From Trichoderma breve (lineage: Eukaryota; Ascomycota; Sordariomycetes; Hypocreales; Hypocreaceae), in assembly GCF_028502605.1 (NCBI RefSeq), contig NC_079233.1, forward strand, positions 5,146,001 through 5,210,000: a DNA stretch of 64,000 nt. Direction: 5' to 3'. The notes beneath the pieces were generated by a model, which was not told where the DNA came from, searched no databases, and saw nothing but the letters and a program-made list of their open reading frames with translations. The first letter of the stretch is position 1. Every line of letters begins with the position of its first letter. This document shows positions 1-11,474 of the stretch, piece after piece. Position numbers and translations under genes: made by a program.

Positions 1-1406
1 AATGTGCAGCGTTTCATTTTTAATACTAGTCCATTCTCTCTCTTTGTCTCTCTTCCTCTCTTTATCCCATCTTTTATTTTCTTTCAGACTTATGTATGAT
101 ACCACCCCAAAAATAGGAGGCGAGCGTGGGGAACGTCAAAGCAAGGGGACATGGGATTTCAGCCTTTTCCTACCACGCACGATTTTCATCATCTTTACAC
201 ACGAAAAAAATCATGTTGAAAGGGTCTATGCGTATGGAATTTGGAACCTGTCTTTGGCGTTCCCCTCTCCTTCCTCTATCTACCTGCCGTTTTGATCCGG
301 GATAAAACTGTCTGTCATATTTCCCTATTTTCTTTTTTCTCAATTTTTTTTTCCGCCGAGTTTCTTGATTTTGTGCTGTCCTCAAAAAGAAGAGCGTTGG
401 AGGGTTCCATATGGAGATGGAAGATGATGAATGTCGTTTGATACATAGTCCCTCGAGGTTTTGAAGCCTGATATAGAACCTGAGAATGCAAGAAATACTA
501 CTCGTGCTTTTATACTTTTATACTGAGATATGTGACTGGACTTTAAGTGTTGTTGTGATGTATATATCAGGGGGGCATGACTACTCCTTGTCTACTTATG
601 CAAAAGTAGACACGCACGATGGCGGATCTCCACGCTGCAGTTGACGGCTTGCGGCAATCGATCCCGAAGTCTGAATTAAGCAGAGGGCATTATGCAAAGT
701 GTTTCTTACATAGTAGATATAGTAGATATAGTAGATATAGTAGATATAGTAGATATAGTAGATATAGTAGATATAGTAGATATAGTAGATATAGTAGATA
801 TAGTAGATATAGTAGATATAGTAGATATAGTAGATATAGTAAATATAGTAGATATAGTAAATATAGTAGATATAGTAAATATAGTAGATATAGTAGATAT
901 AGTAGATATTAGACCCTTTAACATCTATCTTAACCGCTTGTTGGTGGTAAATTTGCACGCATTGAAATGCTTGAATCTATTTCTCGTCGTTTCCATGGAT
1001 GTTTAGCTCACTGAATGTCAGCCGAAGTGGCTTCTTCGCATCCTGGGTTTTGGGATCCATGGCTGGCTGAGTGATGAAAAAAAGAAAGAAAGAAGTAAAA
1101 GAATCAAGCTTCTACCGAGAATCAATAGAGCGTAAGCGGTGAAATAATAGCGGTAGAGTATGTGCGGCAGAAACACGAGTGCCTTGACTTCAACAAGTTC
1201 AGTTTGCAGCTGGTGGCAGCTGGAAGAATGTCACATGGTATTCATTTCACCTTCTTCTGTCCTATAAAATCTTCCTCTTTCTTCTTCCTTCTCTTCATCT
1301 TTTTTTCATCCTTGTTCTTACATTCGTAGCATGTTCTTCCTTCTCTGTCGACGTTATACTTCTTCCTACCTATCTCCGTCCATCACTGTCTACAACAAAC
1401 ATCACC
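1..1406. other. gene-poor left flank
   Basis: I see no supportable gene here. The first 100 bases are CT-rich, like an upstream or leader region. A minisatellite occupies 711-909 and is listed separately. From about 1250 to 1400 there are CT-rich stretches that would suit the promoter and leader of the interrupted reading frame beginning at 1407. Confidence 0.6.
711..909. repeat. 9-bp minisatellite, about 22 units
   Basis: The unit AGTAGATAT repeats head to tail about 22 times with almost no change. Three units near 839, 857 and 875 carry AGTAAATAT, and these variants alternate with normal units, which points to an 18-bp secondary expansion. Because the unit is a multiple of three it leaves several frames open on both strands. 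The resulting repetitive peptides (YSR, IVD, IST and YYI types) are by-products, not evidence of genes. Confidence 0.95.
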
Positions 1407-2394
1407 ATGTCGATGAGCAATTCTCAAAATGACGCCGACGATAACGCGACGGTATCTCCTGTTCGCCTGCTCCCACACAATAACCCGTGTCCAAACCCGC
1501 ATTTACCTCCTTTGATCATTGGAATTGACAATCCATATGTCCAACAACCAGGAGGTCGGAATCAAAAATTTTACGTTGCCGCTATTGTGGCCTACTAGGA
1601 TCAGGCTACAAACATGACACAACTTGATCAGAACGAATACTTGAGCTTGCTTGAAGCGTCATATTTCAAGATGAATCGTGATACTAAGCGAGGGCCTTCT
1701 CATCACCCTCTTTATTCGAAGCTACAGAATGAGCCTACATGGGCTAAGTTTGTTTTCCTTTCGGCGCTTTACCCAGAGATCCAATTTATCGAAGGACAGC
1801 CAACACGATTTCAACAGCAAATGATGTCAGTATTCAAATCGCTTCGCATAGAAGATAATTATAAAAGCTATATGCTTTACGAGTCAACTCCTCAGCGCGA
1901 TGACCATCAAGCCGAAGTATTGTCGTCGCCCCCATCCGGTCCTCACCCCGATCTGCTAGACGCAATATCAACTATACAAAATGCAATCATGAAGCTGGAT
2001 GAGAAACTTGACGCAACAAGAGAGGAGATGAGACAGCAACGCGAGCAACACGAGAAGACTATGCAAAATGCAATTATGAGGCTGGATGAGAAGTTTGACG
2101 CAATAAGAGAGGAGATGAGACAGCAAGGCGAGGAGTCGAAACAAAAGTTCAAAGGGAAATCGAAAGAATCCTTCAGCTATACTCTTGAAGTGTGGCCGAA
2201 GTTGTCGACGTTGCACGCAATAACGATATGACGGCGATCAAGTCGGAAAATGCGTCGACATCTGCAATAGAATCATATATGGAAAGGCGATAGTCGGACA
2301 CCGACTTGAGAGTGCTGCCGGAATTGAAGTCGTTGATTCCACGATCCGTCAAGCGGTGAACTTTTACTTGAATAACACCCTCTCTTCTTTGCAT
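1407..2394 (+). pseudogene. decayed coiled-coil protein gene with in-frame amber stop
   Basis: An ATG at 1407 in a good context (CACCATG) opens a frame that runs 63 codons to a TAG at 1596-1598. The same frame then continues without another stop to 2231, so one stop splits a reading frame of about 274 codons. The second half has a tandem 87-nt duplication (from about 1971 and about 2058) encoding two copies of a charged segment containing LDEK and REEMRQQ, likely coiled coil. Near 2150 the main frame loses its coiled-coil character. Another frame continues it (REIERIL, then VAEVVDVARNND) but meets stops near 2180 and 2294. I do not recognise the family. The alternatives are a missed short intron around the TAG, although no good GT-AG pair is visible, or stop readthrough. 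Confidence 0.6.
1971..2135 (+). repeat. tandem 87-nt duplication in the decayed gene
   Basis: Two neighbouring copies beginning ACTATRCAAAATGCAATYATG, offset by 87 nt (29 codons), share most bases and encode closely similar heptad-like peptides. The offset keeps the frame, so the duplication probably arose while the gene was still coding. Confidence 0.85.
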
Positions 2395-2997
2395 CTGACC
2401 TGAGGGATCAGCTTTCTTTTGCTTTTGCTATAAAAAGGTGCGTTGCGGCTATAGGAGGTTTTCATAGGATTGGGCTATGGTAGTATGAACATAATAATAG
2501 TCATGGCGATTTTAAAGAGGCCGCTCTCTCAAAGCGGAAGAACCCAATGTGATTACTTGCTGTCGTAGTTGTTTCATGACCACATCATACTAAAGTAAAG
2601 AGTAAATATTGAACAACGGGGTGGTAAAACAGGGTGATGTTGGAGATTGAAGTTCATAGATGTCGGTGGATTGGGAGATGTTTAAGTCTTTTGGGGTGCT
2701 GTGAGAGGCAAGGACTAGGTTTTGGGCTCTCCAAAACGGCAAATAATGCGTATTTACTACGGATAATAGTATCCTGATAGATGATGGTCAATGTACAGGT
2801 TTTGGCGCTGAAGCCTCTTAAAAGGCAGAAATGGAAAGGAAGCCAACTTGCAAAACGCCGCCGACGAAAAAAGAAAGAATCAAGACAAAAAAACAAGTCA
2901 AAGCCAATAAAGCAAACTCCCAGAATGTTGAACCCTCGGGTATAATGCACGTATATCGTCACTCGCTGCGGATCAGTCATCTTTGGTCTTGCACTCG
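2395..2997. other. intergenic, no gene seen
   Basis: This stretch separates the decayed gene from the 3' end of the minus-strand gene ending at 2998. A TATAAAAAG string lies near 2430 but no credible reading frame follows it. The remainder is ordinary unique sequence and probably includes the 3' UTR of the minus-strand gene. Confidence 0.5.
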
Positions 2998-3834
2998 TTA
3001 ATCAACCTCCATGGCATCGCACGGATCGTCCACGTGGAAGAACGGAGCTGGCGCAGGGTCGCTGCGCGGCATCGTTACGGCGGGGGTCTGGAAGTATGTC
3101 TGAGACGCCATCTGAGGCGGCATGACATTGTTGGGTATCTCGTTGGGTATCTCGTCGGGCTTGGCTATCTTCTTCTGCTCCTCTCTCGCTCGATGTCGGG
3201 ATTCGATGATGGCCCTGCGCACGCTGTCCTTTTCTTCGGGCACGGATAGGGACTTTGGGTCGCTGTAGAGGACCAACTGCATGCCAGCCAGCTCGCCCTC
3301 GTCGTTGGCCAGGATGTGGCGCGGGATGCGGTTCTCACGCAGATGCTTCTCGATGTCTGGCAGGAAGACGAGCTTGCCGTCGTCGTTTTCGCTGTCTGAG
3401 GAGAGCTCGGCGTCTAGGTCGTAGATGTACACTTTATGCTTGGAATCGTCGACTTGCATCGTCTCGTTCTCATCCGACGTCGGCTTGGGGCATGTTGACG
3501 ATGCGGTGGCAATGGCCGGTGTTTCGGCCTTGACGTGGAGCTTGGACTTTGGCTCTGTCACAGGGCGTTAGCGAATTGACCGCTTACGGAGGTGGTTGGA
3601 ATGCATTGGGCCGCTCCAACGTTGGAAAGAGAAAAAAAGAAACAAGAAGATGAGAAAAAAACAAAAATAAACGAGAATCAACCAGATCAGCTGCAGATCT
3701 CACATACCTATATTGAGCCGGCTGAGGCGCTTCGACAGGCGCTCGCGATCCGAGTCGAGCGTCTCGGCCTTCCTCTTGCGCCGCTGCCTCTCCATAGTGA
3801 GGATGATGCCTGGCGCGGGCGCGGTCCCCAGCAT
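2998..3834 (-). CDS. conserved fungal protein of unknown function, 227 aa
   Basis: Two exons on the minus strand, 3834-3708 and 3554-2998, are joined across a 153-nt intron with a GTATGTG donor and a GACAG acceptor. The frame is kept across the join and gives 227 residues. The N-terminus holds a basic stretch (RQRRKRK) followed by a short charged helix. The middle has an acidic segment (SSDSENDD) and then the best-looking conserved block, around LRENRIPRHILAND and GMQLVLYSDP. The C-terminus is proline-rich and ends DAMEVD. I do not recognise a named family. The basic and acidic low-complexity parts suggest a nuclear protein, which is inference only. It is divergent from alanyl-tRNA synthetase, sharing about 150-395 bp of upstream DNA depending on which synthetase start is used. 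Confidence 0.8.
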
Positions 3835-4229
3835 TGTCTGTATGGTCTGTTTGTTCCGTTCCGCCCTGCTTAGCCGAGCCGAATTGGAGAACAAGAAAAA
3901 AGAGTCAACTGTTACGGAATGCCGCCGTTCAAACTAACTCGCCGATTGCATTGAAGCCCCCCGTGTGACTCCCGTCTGTGCTGATGCGGACGCTGGCAAG
4001 GTCGCGGCTACAGTGCAGCAGCTCGGCCAGAAGCGGGCGACAGACGTCCTTTGTAGGCTTGAGTCACTCTTGTAGAAGTTTCTACAAAACCCACCCGCCA
4101 CAACCCCGCCGATTGCTCTCCGAAGCATCGCATCTGCACCCTCGCCTTCGTCTTCGCCTTCGCCTCTGCACTTTTGCAACCACGCGCTTTGCTCTCCAGC
4201 CAAGAACTCAGACTCAGACATTCGCAAGC
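3835..4229. promoter_or_regulatory. divergent promoter region; also encodes AlaRS leader
   Basis: This is the gap between two divergent genes. On the plus strand its right part (3984-4229) is also open in frame with alanyl-tRNA synthetase and could encode an 82-residue mitochondrial presequence. If transcription can begin on either side of 3984, the two forms of the enzyme would be made from this same stretch. Confidence 0.6.
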
Positions 4230-7200
4230 ATGGCGGGCAACTGGCCCGAGGCGCAGGTGCGCAAGACCTTTTTCGACTTTTTCGAGCAGAGGGGGCACAC
4301 GCTGGGTAAGTGGTGAAAAAAAATATTGAGCCGTTGGACAGACATCGCCATCACCCCTCCAGAGTGGCGGGGTTGGCTCGGCTTGGGGGAAATGAGACAT
4401 CGCCAACTCGCGATGGGCCGCAACGACAGAAACAAGATGCTGGTTGATTATCTGCAATGCTTGATGTCGATCTCGTCTTTTTTTTCATCGATTGCATTGC
4501 CTGCTCTCCATCATTCAACCCATCGCGGCGAGCCATCCATCGTCACCCAAAACTATGACTGACACATGCTGATTTTTTTGGTTCTTCTACAGTGCCCTCT
4601 GGCTCCGTCGTTCCTCACAATGACCCGACCCTGCTCTTCACCAATGCGGGTATGAACCAGTTCAAGCCCATTTTCCTGGGCACCGTCAACAAGTCCGACC
4701 CCATGAGCAACCTGAAGCGCGCCGTCGACACCCAAAAGGTCATCCGCGCTGGTGGCAAACACAACGATCTCGACGATGTCGGCAAAGACAGCTACCACCA
4801 CACATTTTTCGAAATGCTTGGTAACTGGTCATTTGGCGACTACTTCAAGAAGGATGCTATCGAGATGGCGTGGGAGCTCCTGACCAAGGTCTATGGCCTT
4901 GATCCTACCCGGCTCTACGTCACATACTTTGAGGGCAACCCGGCTCTCAACCTCGAGCCCGATCTGGAGGCCAAGGACTTCTGGCTCAAGACTGGTGTGC
5001 CTGAGGATCACATCATTCCTGGAAACATGAAGGACAACTTCTGGGAGATGGGTGACCAGGGCCCCTGTGGTCCTTGTTCCGAGGTCCACTACGACAAGAT
5101 CGGAGGACGCAACGCTGCCAGCCTTGTCAACATGGACGACCCCATGGTTGTTGAGATCTGGAACCTCGTCTTCATGCAATTCGACCGACAAAAGGATGGC
5201 AGCCTCAAACCCCTGCCTGCCAAGCACATCGACACCGGTATGGGTTTCGAGCGTTTGGTCTCTGCCCTCCAGGATACCGCTTCCAACTACGCCACCGATG
5301 TCTTTACTCCTCTGTTCAAGAAGATTGAGGAAGTCACTGCCGCGAGACCCTATACCGACAAGTACGGCGCGGACGACGTTGACGGTATTGATACCGCTTA
5401 CCGAGTTGTCGCAGACCACATCCGAACCATGTCGTTCGCCATCACAGACGGCGCCGTGCCCAACAACGACGGCCGCGGCTACGTCATTCGACGAATCCTC
5501 CGACGTGGTGTCCGATATGCCCGCAAGTACCTGAATGCCGAGATTGGCTCATTCTTCTCCAAGATTCTGCCTGCCCTGGTTGAACAGATGGGCGAGCAGT
5601 TCCCTGACCTCGCCAAGAAGCAGGGAGACATCAAGGAGATCCTCGACGAGGAAGAGGAGGCCTTCTCCCGAACTCTGGACCGCGGTGAGGCCCAGTTTGA
5701 GAGATATGCTGCCAAGGCTGCCAAGGACGGCGTCAAGAAGCTGGAGGGAGATGTCGTCTGGAGACTCTACGACACCTTTGGCTTCCCTGTCGACTTGACC
5801 AAGCTGATGGCTGAGGAGCGAAATCTGGACATTGATGAGGATGAGGTTGCCGTTGCCCGTGAAAAGGCTAGAGAAGCTAGCAAGGCTGTCAAGGATTCAG
5901 TGCAGACATTTGCCAAGCTTGATGTTCACAAGATTGCTGAGCTCGACTCAGAGCTCAAGGTCGCAAGGACAAATGACGATGCCAAGTATCTCAGGGGCGA
6001 CAGCAAGGGCAAGGTTCAGTACATCTTTGATGGCCAGGCTTTCGTCAAGTCGACCAAGGATATCCCCGCCAACACCGCCATTGGCGTTTTGCTCGACAAG
6101 ACCAACTTCTACGCAGAGTCTGGTGGTCAGATTGCCGACACTGGTCGCATCGTCATTGACGATGTCGTCGAGTTCAAGGTCATGGATGTCCAAGACTTTG
6201 GTGGATACGTCCTCCACAGCGGTTACATCGAGTACGGAGTGCTTTCTGCCGACGATGAAGTCATTTGCGAGTACGATGAGCTTCGCCGTTCACCTATTCG
6301 TAACAACCACACCGGCACACATATTCTCAACCACTCCCTGAGAGAGGTGCTCGGTGAAGATGTCAACCAGAAGGGTTCCTTGGTGGACAATGACAAGCTG
6401 CGTTTTGACTTTTCACACAAGACTCAGGTCAAGCTCGATGAGCTGAAGAAGATTGAGGAGCTTTCAAACAAGTACATCCGCGCCAACTCCAAGATCTTCT
6501 CCAAGGAAGTGGATCTCGACCTCGCACTCAAGATTGAGGGCCTTCGTGCCGTCTTTGGCGAGACTTACCCTAACCCCGTGCGGGTGGTTTCCATCGGCAT
6601 GGATGTCGACACACTGATTTCGGACCCCAAGAATGCTGAATGGAGGAAATACAGTGTCGAGTTCTGCGGTGGCACCCACGTCGACCAGACCGGCTTGATC
6701 AAGGATCTCATCATTGTCGAGGAGAGCGGTATCGCAAAGGGTATTCGTCGTATCATCGCATACACTGGCGAGGCTGCCCACCAGGTCCAGCGCGAGGCCC
6801 AGCTGTTTGAGCAGAAGCTGGTTGACCTTGAGGCCCTTCCCTTTGGCCCCGAGAAGGAGGCCCAGGTCAAGGCCGTCTCACAGGACCTTAGCCAGCTGGT
6901 CATCTCAACACTCACCAAGGATGAGTTCAACCAGCGTTTCCAGAAGATTGCCAACGCTGTTGTTGCCGAACAGAAGAAGAAGCAAAAGGCAGAGTCCAAG
7001 ACTGCTGTCGACACCGTTGCCAAGCACTTTGAGGCTAACAAGGAGAGCCAATGGTTTGTGGGCCGACTTCCCATCAGCGCCAACGCCAAGGCCGTGGGCG
7101 AGGTCATCAAGCACTACCAGTCCAAGGACAAGTCAAAGTCTGTCTACTTGTTTGTCGGCAGCCCCGAGGAGGGCGCTGTTGCCCACGGAGTTTACGTCGG

Positions 7201-7473
7201 AACTGTAAGTTATTTTCAAACCAACCCCTTTGTCGTCATATCTCATGAGAGACAACATCATATGAACATGTCGCTAACATTGAATCTTTTTTTTAGCACT
7301 TGTCTTCGCAAGGTGTTACTGCTGAGCACTGGGCCGCCTCCGTGTCCGATGTCATTGGTGGTCGCTCAGGTGGCAAGGAGCCATCCCGCCAGGGCCAGGG
7401 AACTCAGCCGGAGAAGATTGACGACGCTGTCGAGACTGCTCGGAAATGGCTGAGCGAGAAACTGAAACTGTAA
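4230..7473 (+). CDS. ala1: alanyl-tRNA synthetase, cytosolic form 954 aa
   Basis: This class II synthetase charges tRNA-Ala. Three exons, 4230-4305, 4593-7204 and 7297-7473, join in frame and give 954 residues, the usual eukaryotic length. The N-terminal catalytic core shows the family block [13 protein letters not shown]. The editing domain shows HTGTHILNH (about residues 598-606) and the metal-site CGGTH (about 717-721). The C-terminal domain closes with a GGRSGGKEP block typical of the family. Intron 1 is 287 nt (GTAAGT donor) and intron 2 is 92 nt. The ATG at 4230 gives the usual short cytosolic N-terminus ([14 protein letters not shown]). An in-frame ATG at 3984 adds 82 residues rich in Arg, Ser, Leu and Thr with one acidic residue, which looks like a mitochondrial presequence. 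Fungi commonly make both enzymes from one AlaRS gene. Confidence 0.97.
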
Positions 7474-7747
7474 GAAGTTTTGTGTATTATATATAGGAGC
7501 TATGTTATGCTTTGTTTGTTGCCAAATTGAGAAAAAAAAAGAGGTACATATGAAATTGGGAGAATGGGTCTATTGGGTTGATGGATGGGCTATGGGTAAA
7601 CAGGTAGCGCCAGATGAGTAGAATGATATATCACAATTATTCATCTGAAAGTGGAATCGATAGATGTTGATTTTGTGCTTTTCAAATGCTCGTAATTTGT
7701 ATTGATACAAAGTCATCAAAGTCGGTTGAGATGTCTATATACACTAC

Positions 7748-9397
7748 TTATACAGTAACCATGACACTAGCGTTTCTATAATGCGAAAGGAGAGGATTCT
7801 CTCCGCTCCGCGTCTCCGTGTCTTCGACATAGGCCCACCGACGCATGAAATCTCCGTGAGACATGACGCGGGTCAACTTGCCGGTGATGGCCCGGTAAAT
7901 AGCCTCGGTGATGTTGAAGTCTGTGGGGAAGAGAATGTCAAAGTAGCCCTGGTGAACCTACATTTGTCCAAACAGGTTAGTTTACGCTCATGACGTATTT
8001 TGATGTGATCTGGTTCGGAACTTACGAGAGGGGTTGTGACGGGGACCATTCTTCGCTGGAAACGGGTCTGAACGACGGGAGCGTTGAGGCCCTTGATAGC
8101 CTGGGGGAGAGCGTCGAAATCGGACGTGAGGAGACGGTGCGCGGGGAAGTACTTTTCCAAGACGTCAAAGAACTGCATGAGCCTGGTGGGGATGAACTCG
8201 GCGTGGGAGAGGTTGGCGGCAAAGGGCATCTTGGTAGATAGATAGCGGAGAAGAGGGTTGGAAGGGTACGGCTTGGGGTAGTTTCCGCCGGTGGCAGCGT
8301 GGCGGACGCGGAAGAATCTCGCGGCCAGGGGATCCAGCTCATGGACGTAAAACTCGTAAAAGTCGCCGTCTCCGTCGATGAGCACGTGGCCCTGCAGCGG
8401 CTCCTCGGTGGTGACGTCGTACCGGATGCCGTCGTGGGAGAAGTTGTCAAAGACCTCCATGGCGAGGAAGAAGCACGGCGAGGGGACGTAGCGGTCCCAC
8501 TCGAAGATGGACTTGTTGATGATCTCAACCTTGTCCGCGTGACCTCGAGATTCGGCAGTCGAAAGGAGGTGGCGGTTCTGCATGGCGGCGAGGGAGGAGG
8601 AGATTTCGATGATGTTAAACTTGGTGCGGGCATAGACTTGGGGGTCGGCGGCGCGGATGTAGTCGAGGATGTTGAGCATGAGGGTTCCTCGCCCGGCGCC
8701 CATTTCGAAGATGAGCAGGTCGTCGTAGGGATACGTCGTGAGGCGGTAGTTTGAGACGAGATATCGGGCAATGGCCTCACCGTAGTATGGCCTGAAGAGC
8801 TCCGTGGGCGTGTGCCACAGTTGTCTTGTCGGGCTCTCGCCTTCTTTCTCGTCGAGCAGGTCTTCGAAGTCGGTGTATCGCTGACCCAGCTCGGCCTGGA
8901 ATTCTAGCTCGTCACGCATGGCATTGAAGTCGAAGGGGTCGCCCGGGCTGAAGATGACGGCCTCCTTGGAGAAATAACCATACGAGGGATTGTACAGACT
9001 GTCTATGGTTTTGTCCATTGTCAGTCAGCCTTTCCAGATCTCGGCATGTGAGAGCGCATGAGGCAACACAACACATACCGTCTATAAAATCCCGAAGCAG
9101 CATCTTTACTTTCCGCGGCCGCTCCGTCCTCTTCTTCAGCTCCTGCAGCGAGATGTACGGATACTGCGCAAACTCTTCTCTTCGGTCCTCAGGCAGAATA
9201 TGCGTCCTCTGCTGCCAGCGACTCTCGTTGGTCTTCATGCCGCGATCAATCGACGGTCTTGTGCCGATGCTACGACTCGGCTGCTGCCTTTGTCTGCTGG
9301 CCAGGCCACTGCGCAGGCCATTGCGCAGGCCTTGACATCCGCGAGGACGATGTCGAAACAGCTGCCGGAAGAGATGGGCCACAATGGGAGAATCCAT
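7748..9397 (-). CDS. DUF185/MidA-type mitochondrial SAM-dependent methyltransferase-like protein, 501 aa
   Basis: Exons 9397-9079, 9002-8026 and 7957-7748 join in frame to 501 residues. The N-terminus is Arg/Ser/Gln-rich with almost no acidic residues (FRQLFRHRPRG, RSIGTRPS), a likely mitochondrial presequence. The core begins with DSLYNPSYGYFSK and carries the SAM-binding block FEMGAGRGTLMLNIL, followed by an acidic Asn-Ile-Ile-Glu strand. This is the layout of DUF185 proteins (MidA/NDUFAF7 superfamily). It seems closer to the yeast YKL162C-type group than to NDUFAF7 itself, because it lacks the usual NDUFAF7 opening; that placement is from memory. A catalytic methyltransferase role in mitochondria is inferred. 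It is divergent from the cysteine synthase-like gene, whose product also looks mitochondrial. Confidence 0.85.
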
Positions 9398-9721
9398 GAT
9401 GGCAAACGGTCACGATGCCTTCACAAGGTGAAATGTTTCTCGTCCCAATCAGGCGCTGTAGCTACTAATTGGCAGATCCCGCAGCTATGCCCGGAAAGTG
9501 GTTTGTTCCGAGTAGGGCTGCCCCGCGAGTTCTCGGTACGTACCTTTTTTCTTTTTCTGCGCTGTCGGCAGGGATCAGCAATGACCTCAGAAGAGACAAA
9601 GTTTAGTCTATCCTACAGAATTTATCACCTGTTCATCTATTGTTAACCTCAATAGCCTGCAGAAAAATGAGGGCATTTTGAACACAATTATGTCGAGGCA
9701 TATCCGGTCACGGCCAGTAGC
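9398..9721. promoter_or_regulatory. divergent promoter, 324 bp
   Basis: A short shared upstream region lies between the minus-strand DUF185 gene and the plus-strand cysteine synthase-like gene. A CT-rich patch (TTTTTTCTTTTTCTG) lies near 9544. I see no clear TATA box. Confidence 0.5.
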
Positions 9722-11038
9722 ATGTCATTGAGCGATCATCCCAAGGCCTATGGCACGGCAGCCATTGCCGTTGCCTTTACAGCCGGCATTATCGCTACCC
9801 TGGGATTCAAAGAGCTGTATCCCGAGCTCGAATCCCGCTACCAGCACAAGAGCACCAGCCGTGTGAATGATCGCAGGAGATCAAGTTTCTTCTGGGGAGC
9901 GCCGGTGAAGCTTGAGGATCATGAGCCGAAATCTTCGACATCTCGGTCCGCTGGAATAGCAACAAATGGCATTGAAGGCTGCATCGGCAACACGCCCCTC
10001 ATTGAAATCCAGTCTCTCTCCGAAGCCACTGGCCGGATTATCCTGGCCAAAGCCGAGTTCCTCAATGGCGCTGGAAACAGCCCCAAGGACCGAGTGGCTC
10101 TCAACATGATCCTGGAGGCCGAGAAGCAGGGCCTCTTAACGCCGCATCAAGGCGATACCATCTATGAAGGAACTGTGGGCAGCACAGGCATCTCACTTGC
10201 TACCCTGGCCCGCGCAAAGGGATACAAGGCTCACATTTGCATGCCCGACGACCAGGCATTCGAGAAATCGGATCTTTTGATTCATCTAGGTGCAACCGTT
10301 GAGCGAGTCCCGGTGGCTCCAATCACCAGTCCTGATCATTTTGTCAACTTGGCTCGAAGGCGTGCCATTGAGCACACGCGATTTTCCGAGGATGGCAGCA
10401 AGGGCTTCTTTGCGAATCAGTTTGAGACGGAATCCAACTGGCAGGCCCATGTCGTCAGCACAGGCCCAGAGATTTACCAGCAGACAGACGGAAACCTTGA
10501 CGCATTCGTAGCTGGCGCAGGAACTGGCGGAACGATATCCGGAGTGGCAAGATACCTAAAACTCGAGGCCAAGATGAAGAATGTCAAGGTCATCCTAGCA
10601 GACCCTCAGGGGAGCGGACTGTATAACAAGATTAAGCACGGCGTCATGTACTCGCCCACCGAGAAGGAGGGCACCCGGCGCAGACAGCAGGTCGACTCCA
10701 TGGTGGAAGGAATCGGCATCAACCGAATAACCAACAACTTCGAAGTCGGCAGAGACTTGCTTGACGATGCAGTCAAGGTGACCGATGAGCAGGCGTGCCG
10801 TATGGCTAGATGGCTCGTGGAAAATGACGGCATCTTTGTAGGAAGCAGTAGCTCTGTGAACTGCGCCGCTGCTGTCATGGCGGCAATGAAGCTGCCCCCT
10901 GGGAGCCGGGTCGTTACCTTGTTGTGCGATTCCGGAACCCGACACTTGAGCAAATTCTGGAAGAATATCAAAGAGATGGGCTTGGAGGAGGGGGAACCCA
11001 CAGATCTATTTGCCGAACTGGGTATATCAAAGTCATGA
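9722..11038 (+). CDS. membrane-anchored cysteine synthase-like PLP enzyme, 438 aa
   Basis: An intronless frame encodes a fold-type II pyridoxal-phosphate enzyme of the cysteine synthase/cystathionine beta-synthase group. Residues about 12-30 form a hydrophobic segment (AIAVAFTAGIIATLGF) that could anchor the protein in a membrane. The catalytic domain starts at IGNTPLIEI, has the PLP lysine block NSPKDRVAL, a phosphate loop EGTVGSTGIS, and ends with LLCDSGTRHLSKFW. The N-terminal anchor fits the fungal cysteine synthase 2 group related to yeast YGR012W (Mcy1), assigned to the mitochondrial outer membrane. The loop reads EGTVGSTG rather than the usual E-x-TSGNTG, so activity on O-acetylserine cannot be assumed. 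Confidence 0.9.
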   Translation: MSLSDHPKAYGTAAIAVAFTAGIIATLGFKELYPELESRYQHKSTSRVNDRRRSSFFWGAPVKLEDHEPKSSTSRSAGIATNGIEGCIGNTPLIEIQSLSEATGRIILAKAEFLNGAGNSPKDRVALNMILEAEKQGLLTPHQGDTIYEGTVGSTGISLATLARAKGYKAHICMPDDQAFEKSDLLIHLGATVERVPVAPITSPDHFVNLARRRAIEHTRFSEDGSKGFFANQFETESNWQAHVVSTGPEIYQQTDGNLDAFVAGAGTGGTISGVARYLKLEAKMKNVKVILADPQGSGLYNKIKHGVMYSPTEKEGTRRRQQVDSMVEGIGINRITNNFEVGRDLLDDAVKVTDEQACRMARWLVENDGIFVGSSSSVNCAAAVMAAMKLPPGSRVVTLLCDSGTRHLSKFWKNIKEMGLEEGEPTDLFAELGISKS

Positions 11039-11474
11039 TGAAAGGCCTGGATCTGACACTGACCTTTATCCTGTAAATAACGGAGCCAGCTCCGTAAGCA
11101 CCATCACATGTTGCCCGATAAAGAATGATTGATAGAAAACCGGCAGCAGTGATCTATTAGATGATCTAGATAAAACATATTGCATAGCCTCGCGGCAACA
11201 CCAAGTTCATGATGTGCACGCCGACGCAAGACATGCTGAAGAAGGGGTAAAAATATGATGAAGGGAAAACACTACATCGCGCCCGAAGGTCTTGAGTTCT
11301 TCATATTATACCCGAAAAAAAAAAGTAATCAATTTTCCATAACTCCCATCCCGAAAAAAGTTCCACCCCATTCGCTCCGTAGGAAACATCAAGCAAATCG
11401 AAACAGCGTCCTCATAGTCCTCGAGGCAGACGTGGCGCCTTTGTTGTAATTTTCTCTTTTTTCTCGTTGCCTCC
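11039..11474. other. convergent 3' region
   Basis: This lies between the 3' ends of the cysteine synthase-like gene and the minus-strand TFIIS gene. Only terminator and UTR-like AT-rich sequence is seen, with no gene. Confidence 0.5.

Noticed and set aside
596..1006. Several long repetitive frames over the minisatellite
   Set aside because: The 9-bp unit leaves frames open automatically; the peptides simply mirror the repeat. It is also not a CRISPR array, as there are no spacers and the host is a eukaryote.
8299..8754. Plus-strand 151-codon frame inside the DUF185 gene
   Set aside because: It is an antisense shadow of a well-supported coding exon with matching domain evidence on the minus strand.
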